Positions 31,252 to 41,900 of a stretch of 64,000 nucleotides of DNA are shown here, in pieces (positions within the stretch are counted from its first letter, which is position 1; the number at the start of each line of letters is the position of its first letter). The position numbers and the translations under genes are program-made. Location: positions 16,182,001 through 16,246,000 of the forward strand of contig NC_079876.1 of the NCBI RefSeq assembly GCF_029227915.1, given 5' to 3'. A model generated the notes under the pieces. The model made no database searches. It was not told the DNA's origin and saw only the letters and a list, made by a program, of their open reading frames with translations. This stretch comes from Hydractinia symbiolongicarpus. Its lineage: Eukaryota; Cnidaria; Hydrozoa; Anthoathecata; Hydractiniidae.

Positions 31252-32929
31252 CTAAATACACACAAAAATCAAAATTTTAGAAAAACAGAAATAAATAGTA
31301 GTGATATAAAAAACAGTTATACAAACAAGAAGAAATCAAATATATCAAAAAAGATTTTGCAGCTCACATGCAACAAAAATGTACACAATGTTCACAAATC
31401 AAATCAAGCTCATTCATATAAATTTTCAAAAATCATCTGGAGTGGACGTTCCATAAACAGAAACCAAAAAGACCAATTGTATATTATTTCTTTAAAAAAA
31501 GAAACTAGGTTAATTTGACTTTCTGTGCTACTCATTTAATAGTATGAGTAATAATCAGCCAATTTTTACTAATAAAATCAAAAATAAACTAATGTTTTTA
31601 TTAGTAATTCATTGATTTATTTATTCCTTATTATTATCAACGCAGGAAAATTTCTTTTTTATTTTAATGTGAAAGACTATATTTTGTTTTAAAAAATAAA
31701 TGTTTGAATAAGTCAACAGTATGGTGGAATGACAACCAGTCACACTGAAATAAATGTTGTAGATCAAATCAATTACTTACTTTCTGCACATCCATATAAT
31801 TTAATTTTCAAACACACAACTTTAGGGGGTGTTACAACTGGATAAATACGAATATGACGAACAGTAAATGCACCCTGCTCAAACCAATGTCGTTTTAAGC
31901 ATTTAATTGCAGGATATGCAAAGTTCTATAAAATATATAGAAGGTCTTATTCCAAAAAAAGTATTACATTACCTTAGGTAAATACAATGTATGTCATGGT
32001 AATTTTCAAAGTTTTCAAAAAGTGACACAAACATTTTTGAAGGTTTAAATTTGTTTTGTAATTTTTACTAATTCTGCCACTTTTCTACACCTGGCAGAAT
32101 TAAACCTGTTGTTTTAAAAGTGTTAGTGAGCAGGAGAAGTGAAATTTTGTGTAAGATTGTTAAAAGTTTTGTCCTCCAGTGCTATCATCTTTCAGATAAA
32201 TTATTTTGATTAATAAATCTTTACTGAGCAAAGATATCTTTATGCTATTTAATAAAGTACAAATTAAATCCGATGATTTTACAGCTTTTAAATTTTTTTT
32301 TAAGTTTACACATGTTTTGTAGCAAATCTATATATATAAAATATGACCATTTTTAAGGTCAGTAGTGGTTATGGCAAACAGACAAAAAATATTATTAATA
32401 AACAAAAAGAACTAAATTTTAAGACTTTTTTTTCAAATTCCAAGCCCGAAGCTGCCACAAAATTCTTTAATAGAGTTTACTCCCTTATCTTAGAACTGTC
32501 ACCAATGTTATTTTGACTAACCCTTATGACCATGGCTACATTTACACCAGAAAAAGAATACATCCTGATGTATTTTGATTCACTCTTGGTTTGTCACAAG
32601 AAGCTATGACAGGTTTGATTGAATCCAATCTTGACACATATTAAGTATCAAAAATAATGAAGATTACACTCTTAAACAACAAAGATATAACCATTACTTA
32701 GCACCATGGTTTGTTTGTTATGATCATATTACAATCGCCTACCACCTTCATGAACTTTCCAACATGGCAAAAGGACTGGGTAAATTTATTATTCAGCTTG
32801 TGACCTAGTTACCTGCATTCTTATTAGGCGAACCCCTGACTTGCAAATCGAATGACTAATTGTTTATTTATAATTTTTTTCCTTTTCTTAAAATAAGTTT
32901 CTCGTGAAATAGCAACGAGTAAAAAATAA

Positions 32930-33145
32930 TTGGCAGGTTCTATGATTTCAAAAAAAGCAGTGAATGATAAGATAGTACCGAATTTTCCAGACATAGACAA
33001 ACATAACATTGACAGAGATCTTGTTGCCCCTACTCGCCTAAATGTTGAAGTAGATCTATGGTGCCAGTGTGATAAATGTGATAGGATGCCTTCTGAAGTA
33101 GAATGTTTTTACTGTCACGAGATAGACTCTATTATATACTTTTAA
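32930..33145 (+). other. Short ORF with a cysteine cluster, possible P2X7-type C-terminal fragment
   Basis: The plus-strand frame ends with the pattern W-C-x-C-x2-C-x2-M-P-x3-E-C-x3-C, about 20 codons before a stop. This resembles the zinc-binding C-terminal domain of P2X7-like proteins, which is also widespread in invertebrate and transposon-linked genes. Only this piece is visible. The rest of 31926-33548 shows nothing I can name. Confidence 0.3.
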
Positions 33146-33548
33146 TTACATGGTATAAAATTTTCTAGCTTTGGTGGCACTCCATCACAGAGAGAGCAAA
33201 TGATTGGCAAAACGTTTTGATCCTTGGGTAGGGAAAAAACTTTTAACTTGTTTTTTTTACTGTTGTTGTTAGTGCAATTCACAACAGCACACCACATTAT
33301 TCTGCCTTTCAACCCTACTGAATGTGCAATCTGAGTCTAATCTCTCTGTGGCGGGACATCTAGTAAAGAGGAAACTAATTCTTCACTTTTGACTGGTTAG
33401 CTTTATAGTAGCTGGAAACAACTATGTAAACGTAAGGCCGAAGACATATTGGACCTTAAGTTTTATTAGCGAATGTGTACAGAATTGGCACAATGTGTGT
33501 TAAACTTAAGGTCTAGACACCTCTCCCGCCTTCGATTTTTAATTCATA

Positions 33549-34128
33549 CTAGTCGACAAAGCCCGTGGAAAAATCCACTGAGGCAGGATAAATATGAAAA
33601 ATAAGCGTCATTCGAATTTTGCTGGCCCGTCTAGACCTTAGAATTAAATTTTTTTTTAGAAATTTGTATACCTGTTGCCTTCATCGTATAGATCTTGAAA
33701 CGCTGAGCAAGAAAATGTATAGGATCATGTACTTTTGACAAACGGTTGCAGAGATATTAGGGTTTAAAGGTTTTTTGATGACGTCATCAACCCGTCCATT
33801 CCGAACGAATTCGGGGACCCAGGTTTGGGAATATAACCCAAATTGGTCCTAGGTGGTCCCTAGTTTCCCACGCGGTGAAAAAAAATCATTGACGTCACCA
33901 CCTCGTTTTCAAGTTATTTGGCCTCAAAGTTTTAGGTGCACTGTAATGGCTTCATTAATTTAATATAGAATATTGACGTTAAAGTAGTGTTATTTTCATC
34001 GCGCCGTAACGTCAGAAAATTTGACATATTAGAGATGCATTTTTCGGCAACATCAAAGGAAAATGAAGAAATCCACTTTGCCTGTCACAGACACACAGAC
34101 AGACACACTTAGCGTATTATTATAGAGA
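33549..34128 (-). mobile_element. Helitron-like non-autonomous element, 580 bp, minus orientation
   Basis: On the minus strand it starts A|TCTCTATAATAATACGC and GTGTGTCTGTCTGTG, and ends with the hairpin GTGGATTTTTCCAC, GGGCTTTGTCGA and CTAG|T. A perfect 5-bp stem about 12 nt before CTAG is the textbook Helitron 3' end. It is the best-preserved member of the family in the window and belongs with the 9567 element. Confidence 0.75.
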
Positions 34129-35058
34129 TGAATAATTCATGAAAAACGGTCTTTCACAATACAGAGGGTAAGATTTTTAAGCATATAATACAAGTATAAA
34201 CCTAGTCCACGTTTTATCTATTTTGGTGAGTTCGGCACGCTACGGGTAAATACGCCACACGCTACATATTATTTTAGCCTTAGGTTAGTGCCTATCATCC
34301 ACCATCCATATAAACAATCGAAACGAGAGATCACATGCTCTTTTTGTAAACAAGAATGAGATGTTGTTCAGTTGGTTTTAGGTAAGAAAACAAATAACTA
34401 TTTACTTATTTTATAGAAATTAGTTACAAATATGATTTTTTTGTCACAATGGTAGTTGATTTTTAATCAAACAGTACCTTTAATTAGCAAGAAGAGTAGT
34501 TTCCTGTGCATTTCAACTTCCAGAGATAAATTTCATGTGCAGTAAAAATTGATTCAAAATAAGAGCACATATGAGGTCAATCACATAAGGAATTTTATTT
34601 CAGAATGGTAGGCTAACTTAATTAAGTAATTTTAAGGGTACACAACATTTTAAACCACATATACAAAATGCTATGCTAGAAATATAAGTAACACACATAT
34701 AAAAGTATAAAAAGATTAGATTTACCCTCTTAACATTACGGTGATTCACAATCTCTTCTTGCCAAAGATCAACTAAATCATTTGAACTTGTTATACCATA
34801 TTTGATGTTTACATATGGCACATCCTCTGTATCACCTTGTATTGCAAGACCAGTAATTGTCATAATTCTTCCCAAATGAATCTGAATGGATGCATTTCTA
34901 CTGCACCAATTGAAAGGACTGTTCAATCGAACAGAAGAAATATTTATATTTGTAAAAGGAGCAAATGATTTTAACCTGTTATCAGGTATTACGTTATTTT
35001 CCATCCCAAGCGGCTGCAAACATGGTGCTAAAATTAACAAAATAATCTTAAGGTATTT

Positions 35059-35100
35059 TTATAATTTTGTAGCAAAGAAAAATAAAGGTATATACACCAT
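35059..35100 (-). pseudogene. Gene B leader exon remnant
   Basis: ATG at 35100 gives MVYIPLFFFATKL and then TAA. The first eleven codons match gene A exon 1, then sequence jumps into what in gene A is the intron just before F5/8C-1. The splice donor and the entire first FN3 are deleted, with the breakpoint near 35074. Confidence 0.82.
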
Positions 35101-35608
35101 CACAGCTTCTTTCTCTCATAATCTAAGTCATACTTTTCTGCAATTTTTAAAAAGAATATTACATTTTTATACGAAAAATAAAGACACAAAGTCTAAAGCA
35201 CATTATAACAGTATCACACTGCTATTTGATAAAAATTGTAGATTCCTATAACTCATACTCAGCTTAGTTTGAATTGTTCTAAATTCATAAAATTTGGAAT
35301 AACAACTAAAACAAATATTTTTTTTCTTGTAATAAATCTTGCAATATTGAAGAGTAAAACATATATAAAATCACAAACAAACAGTAAAACAAAATTTAAT
35401 ATTTTCAGGATCATAATGATAACCCTTAACAATAAAAACTCTCTCTATAAATTCTCAATAAAAATTTACAACTACTGAATATGGTATTTGTTAAAATTAT
35501 ATTTTCTTTAAAAAAGTAAAAAACAGGACTCGTGATACAAAAATAGTACAAACTGTACATTATTTAATAAAAATTTGTGAGTTATAAAATCATGACTACA
35601 AATTGTTG
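35101..35608 (-). promoter_or_regulatory. Gene C to gene B intergenic spacer
   Basis: About 0.5 kb between the gene C stop and the gene B ATG. It is related to 5455-5965 in sequence and length. It includes the gene C 3' UTR and the former gene B promoter. An ATTAAA-type signal on the minus strand near 35567 could serve gene C polyadenylation. Confidence 0.45.
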
Positions 35609-35949
35609 TTAACTGTTTACATAATATTCTGACTTTTTATTCTTGTTTGATGTCAATTGAGAGTAAGCTACCTCTTCTTCAGTAGGTACTAAACCAGTGT
35701 AATGTGTCTGTAACTCTATTGATTCTTTCACATCTTCATATGTTTCATCAGTAACAGGATTTTGAACCACAGATGCATTGGTAACATAAGGAAGATCAGT
35801 GTAAACAGGTTCAGGAAGCGATTTGTCTGCAGACTTCGTTTCCTGCAGTCTTTTGAATTTCACAATACATACAACAATAATTATTAATAAAATAATGGTG
35901 ACACTGATAACAGCTATGATGGTATAGGATTGGCTATTCCTTTTTTCCA
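35609..35949 (-). CDS. Gene C last exon: transmembrane helix and tyrosine-rich tail
   Basis: A phase-1 acceptor at 35949 gives VEKRNSQSY and a helix of about 23 residues (IIAVISVTIILLIIIVVCIV), then KFKRLQ. The tail holds YTDL, YVTN, YEDV, YTGL, YSQL and YYVN. YTGL and YSQL are 8 residues apart (ITAM consensus YxxL-x6-8-YxxL, extended in some receptors to about 12). VAYSQL fits the ITIM pattern, and YVNS fits a Grb2-type YxN site. The stop is TAA at 35611-35609. Confidence 0.85.
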
Positions 35950-38900
35950 CTAAAATAGAGATTTAGTTGTTAAATAGTGCAAAAATTAGGATTTGGGAAA
36001 ACAAGGTACACTTATATTTCAACAGGTAATTTTTACAAACGCTTTATTTTCTTAATCTGCATATTGTTGTTATAAACAACATAATCAATGTAAAAATATA
36101 AGAACACCAATTAATCCTAAATTGCAGTAGTGGTTACACTCGACTACTACCCCCCAAAAAACACCGGAGCAGTGATGTTATACTATTGTATAAGAACCTA
36201 GTGACAATATGTTAATGATAGCAGAGAAGAAACCAGAGGTATATTATATGTATATGTATGTCAGAACATAATGCATAGCTTAAAAATATGTGAAAGTAAT
36301 ACACCCTCTTTACCTTTTCTGACACAAGTAAAACCATTTCCTTGATAATCTTTAGAACAAGAACAGGCATATGAAAGCCAATCAGGTAGATTCATACATA
36401 CAGCATTATCATCACAGTATTTAGTAGCTGAAGGTTCACACTCATTAAAATCTACAAGAGTTATAAGGCATTAAAAGTGAAAAACCTATATTGTTCTTCT
36501 TTAATAAATACAATTCTGGTTATTTACCAGAACATGATCTTTTGTAAAGGTTGTAAAGTAGAAAAACTATTGCTTTTATATTTAATAACTAAAAAATGAA
36601 TTACCATGCACAAGTAGGGATGATTTCACAATATCCGCTTGAAAAACTGAGTTTTTTAGAAAAAGGTGATACTGATTCTTCTTCACAACTCCATGAAGAG
36701 CTTTTAAAACCTCTTTTACGTCAAGTGGAACAGAGCTTCTCAGAGTAATGACACACTGAATGGATTGTCCTGTTCTAAAATGCATAGGCAAAAGGTCGTT
36801 ATTAACAAGCAAAATTTTAATAATGGACGGATGCGTGAACGCACAATATGCTTAAAAATATTTCAGCATTACATAAATATTGTCTAAAAGCATAAAATAT
36901 GTAAGTACAAATCTTACACAGAATTGTTCATTTGAATTAAATCACTTCCCACTGCCATGACGTTCAAAAACAAAAGTTTTACCTAAGAGAAATATTGTTA
37001 CTTGTACAAAGCTTATTTTAAAAAACCAAAAACAAAAAAACATTCTGGAAAAGCATTCTGCAGTATCACCGAAGACAGTAATGGAATGCTATGAAAAATT
37101 TCAGTTTAAGTTTTATGAAATAAAACTTTGCTTGCAAAACTACCAACCAAGTTAAAAAATATTTAGCATCTTAATACATCTAAAACTAAGAACAGGTCAC
37201 TATATAGAAATATACAAACCCTGTCATAGGCGGCTTCAAGAAAACTTGATTTTAATTGCTTTAGATGTTCTTTTTCCAGAACTTTACCATTAAAGTACAC
37301 ATTGATATAGTCAAAGCGAATCACAATATTACGTTGAGCTAAAGGTAAAGAACGTGAAATTAAACATTTGCAAACAATTTGTTAAAACAACTAGCCATGA
37401 ACCTGTGAAAAACCAAACATTTCTATTATGTGTATGCTTGAAATTTACTTGAATAGGGGTTATTACTTTGATCATGGATGTGACATCATAGTGTTTTTGA
37501 TCTCCAGGCTCCCAATTGTTTTAAATTAACTTGCAGGCAAACAAGAGTATTATAAAATAAATACATTGAGTCTGTGTCTTTTGAAAGTTTTTTTCCGTAA
37601 TTTTCTTTAACAATGTTAATAATTTCCAATCTGGAAACACCATCTACTATAATTTGTCTAATACAAAGTAAATTGCTTTTTATTATTTGTTTTTACAACT
37701 CTGTTTGTGGCTTAAAAATTTAGAACCTCATAATTCCGTTTCATAAGAAACGTTCTTTTTTCCAAAAGAATTACCTAAAAATACATGCCAATTATGGTAA
37801 ATGGTCATTTGAACATTTTCATCAATAAAATGGATTGATATCATTACATTGTACCTGCAACTCCATAATGCATATGGAATCTGTATAAATATGTACAAAC
37901 AAGCTAAAATCAGAACATTGGTCATTTTTCCCTGGACAGGGCACACATTTCAATTCTGCACACGTGGGGTAATGACATCAATAAAACCTTGAAGCTTAAA
38001 ACCAATATATTATAAGATGTTAAGCTTTAGACAATGGAGGAAATAGTAAAACATGTTTTCTGCAAACTAATTAATGACAACGTGAAACTATGCTCATTGG
38101 TTGCCCTATAAAAAATGTCCTCTTCCACGGAGCTTACATCTCGTAACCAAATAGTTAAATTTTCACTTACTAGATATGTTATAAGTTCGTGGTATATCTA
38201 AACAAAAGCATTCGATGGAAAAATATTGTTATAACGTTTTTAAAAATTAATTCATGGGAAAAAAATTAAACTATTAGTACCTGTTACAATAACTTTAATG
38301 TTCTCAATATATTTACGGGAATTTGAATGTATTGTCTCTAAAACTGTGCATGTGTACAAACCAGTGTCTTCATTTTTTGCATTCTTTATTTCTATGTTAT
38401 AGCTGTCATGCTTTAACAGTGTTACAATACTGTCCCCAAATTTTTTGCTTGGAGAAAAAACCTTGTTTGTTCCAAATGCTATGAGCACACCATCCTTTGT
38501 ACAACTGATTGTGTCTATGTTACCAGTTCTGTATATATTCCAAGTCAAAACAGCTACCATACCAGCACGTAACAACATCAAATTTCTATCTGCTTTAACT
38601 AAAGAGAAAAAAAAATTGGGTTTACTTAAATAAAACCATCTTTGGCTCGTGTCCTTACACAAAAATATATTTACACATTTTTCAAAATATTCCCATCCCC
38701 AACATAAAATATTATTAAGTGCACTAAGAACAAGATTTTTAAATGTAAATCCACACAAACATGGTTGTTATTAAAACAAAAATCATCTGAAAATGTAAAT
38801 ATAATAACACTAAAGTCTAAAACCATACCGATTCGAAGTGATGTCTTGTCATGGAACCAAGGAGTTGAATAGTAACCTCCCTACATAAAAATTTTTCTGA

Positions 38901-41900
38901 AAAGTGTATCTAAATTTAAATAATTTTTTAAAAGTAAAAATTCATTTGTGAAGAAAGTTCTAGTGATTCGGTCATGTAAGATATTTTTTGCAAATCTCAT
39001 ATTAATAATAGCTTTATTTTCTGTCTCCATGCAAAATGGTATCACAGTAGCGAGACACACAAAATGCAGTATATAAAGGACAGGCAAACAGGGATTTCCA
39101 TGGGTCATTGACCAGTAAACAATTTATTTTTTGCAAGAAATTCTTTCTGTGAATGTACTAGTACTTTTTGTGCAATTTAAGTTATTAGAACAGATTATTG
39201 AGGTAAAGTGGTCTTTAATAAAACTTATTCATATCACAGAAGATATGAGTAAGTTTTAATTTTTATCAGCCTTTAATAAAACTTACATTACAGAAGTTGA
39301 TTATCACTTTTATCAGTTACAAAGAAGAGAAGTTACCAGAAAAACAGGAAAATAAACTTCTTAAAAGGTTTGTGATGGTTAGTCAACAAATTAGTAATTA
39401 TTGTTACATATTGATCTTTCAAGAAATTTGGGTGCTGACAGACAAATATTTGTAAATAAAGTTAAAATCAGAAAAGAAAATTAGCATAGGCAAGAAATAG
39501 GCAAAAATAGGCAAGTTGCACAAACATTTTATGCCAATTTTTTATGTTGGAAAAATATTTAAAAAGTAATTTTTGAAAGTAACAAACTTTTTGAACATAA
39601 AGTAAAGAAAAATATTTTAATGTTGTAAGCATGTTAAAGCTTAATAAACAACAACAACAAGTAGTGATGTATATTTAAATTTATACCAAAGTAGGATAAA
39701 AATAAAGTGTTTGCTCTGCTGCATAAATGCTTAGGGATAATCAGAGATTGATTGTCTGATTATTGCCAAAACAAAAGAACATTAAACTTAATGCAGATCA
39801 TTTGCTCAGCTAAGAAATCAATTGCATAGTTTTCATATGTTTTATTTATTGTTTAAAAAAACAACCTCTCGTCACCACACTTATTTTTTAGTAGCAAAAG
39901 AATCCATATTCTAATTACTTTTACGTTTAAGGATTATAAAGATCACAAGCTACCTGATAATATGCCCTCTGTAATATTGAATACTCAGTACCAGGTTTTA
40001 GTTTCACATTCAAAAATGAGAAGAACTTGTCTGTCAAATCTATCTTCTGTCTTAACCTTCTTCGAGTGTATTCTTTTCCATCTCCTAATTTGAACTTATA
40101 ATAATCACTGAACTGTTCAGCACGAAATTCTGCCGCAACATAAAGATCTTCATTGTTTTCGCCATATGGTTTTAATGAATCATTCGGAGGATCAAGTGAT
40201 GTTTCTCTGCTTTTAGTTACAATTATTTGATAGTACCTAAATCATTTAAGACTTATAAGAATCTTTCTGTAATAAAAAATGTTTAGGCAGAGTAAATTGA
40301 GTTGAGTTATGAGTTAATTGTTACATAGCTTAAATAGGTGAACATTACAAAGCAAATTTAAACTGTAAAAAATATAAGGAGTTTCGCAATGACCAGATAC
40401 AAAAAAGTATTTATTTTATCAATAGAAAGTATAGAAAAAAAGTAAAAAAGGTACAGTAAAATAAGACATACTTAACATTGTCTGGACCTTTTGATAATTG
40501 AATTGTTATTGAAGCCTGTGTTCTTGCTGAATTGTTTTTATCAATTCTTAAAAGATCTCTCCGTTCTGAAATTAAAGATATAAAAGTTAGGCTTTATTTA
40601 TAGCCATAAAATTAAGTTATCTATAATTGTCATAAAAAATGTTTTAAAACAAGAACAAGAAGAAAACACACACTTGATAAAGAATAGCAAAAAACAGTTT
40701 TTTATTTACAGCGGTAGTTTTTTAGTCAAAAGATAAAGTCATAAACAAGAAAAAACATAGTTTTGATGCTAAATACGAATAACATAATCACTCTCTTGGA
40801 TAATACAAAGTACCAATTAAATTACTTATAGTTTTGCTTGAAAAGTTGCCATACAACTTGGTACCATTCTAAATAATAATAAAAGAAAATAGTGTTCACA
40901 ACAGATCTGGTAGCAGATTGTTTATTAACTAGTACAGTAGAGTAGCTTCAAACACTGATGATACAATATATTACTTTTAGTGCTTAGCATGTGACGTAAT
41001 ATCAGTCCTATGTTTGCATACCCTAGTATCTTAAATGGGAACTGAAAAATTCAATAGCCCTTAGAAAACACCCTATATTCTGCATTTTATAAAACTTTTG
41101 TTTATATTTTTATCAGGCTAGAACAATTGATGTAATGAAAATAAAGTGATTTGATACACTGGGAATTGTATTTTATGCCAATTTAACTTTACCATGGCAG
41201 ATTTAAAACGATGATATTGATTTGTTATAAATTAATGTTGTCATTGTTGTATATTTCGTTAAAGACGCTATATTTACAGCCTTTTTAATAAACAACAAAC
41301 CGTTCTTTGATAAATGGCACTATTTTTTTCAAATATTTTGTCAGTGGACTGTTTCACGGGATTTAACAACTAGTAATCTTAATAAGTGACGTAACCTGCA
41401 AACAATTCTTGAGCAATACTTGATGAGCTGTATATAAATTTTTGTACCAAAATTAAGAAAGAATGTTAAGGAATATATATAGAATATATGGATGAAATAT
41501 CATCATTTTTGTACTTCTTTGCACAACCAGAAAAAAAGTCTACATCAAACAAAAATTGTTAAGCGATTTTCAAAAACATTGTCAATGTCAACACAATGAA
41601 AACCTTACCTTTGATGTAACTACAGCACGGAAACAAAGGATGAAATTTCCAATCAAAGGGATGTGTACAGTTTTATCATGGATAGTAGGATTTTCTATTC
41701 CTTTAAAAATGGTCACATTAAAGTTATGAGGAACTTCTTCAGGATTCAATGTTATAATCTCTTTAGTTAAAATGCATTCTGATCTTGAAACAGCAAATTC
41801 ATATGCACTAAAAATACATGTATCATTAATCTCCTTAAAATTCGTGACAGTTGAAGTTTGCTAAAATATTTTACAAAAAGAATGGTCTATTTTAGTTTCA

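Larger units (their letters stand above)
31781..35027 (-). pseudogene. Gene B F5/8 type C domain 1 (open, 2.8-kb intron)
   Basis: Exons 35027-34726 (CLQPLGMENN, WCSRNASIQIHLG, GLAIQGD) and 31925-31781 (KRHWFEQGAFTVRHIRI, closing at LYGC). Both read open. The intron, 34725-31926, is far longer than in gene A (about 0.6 kb) and carries a Helitron-like element and a short zinc-finger-like coding fragment. Confidence 0.75.
5966..35100 (-). pseudogene. Gene B: degenerate F5/8C-Ig-FN3 receptor paralogue with a triplicated middle
   Basis: Recognisable exons run from a leader remnant at 35100 through F5/8C x3, Ig, three tandem copies of an FN3-FN3-juxtamembrane block, SEA-like, EGF and transmembrane/tail. 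Lesions seen directly: leader exon without donor and the first FN3 deleted; TGA at 31240-31238 and TGA at 30673-30671 in F5/8C-2; a 1-bp insertion near 30309-30314 and TAA at 29863-29861 in F5/8C-3; TAG in the same juxtamembrane exon of all three units; a truncated juxtamembrane exon; no Ig or first SEA exons before the EGF; a GC instead of GT donor after the EGF exon; and TAA at 6046-6044 in the tail. A full-length product is not possible. Partial transcripts cannot be excluded. Confidence 0.85.

Noticed and set aside
37778-37852. Possible extra exon between the Ig and SEA-like exons of gene C (frame with ISIHFIDENVQMTIYHNW)
   Set aside because: It has plausible AG and GT borders, but entry from the phase-1 Ig exon puts a stop in frame, while the Ig exon joins the 37338 exon directly in phase.
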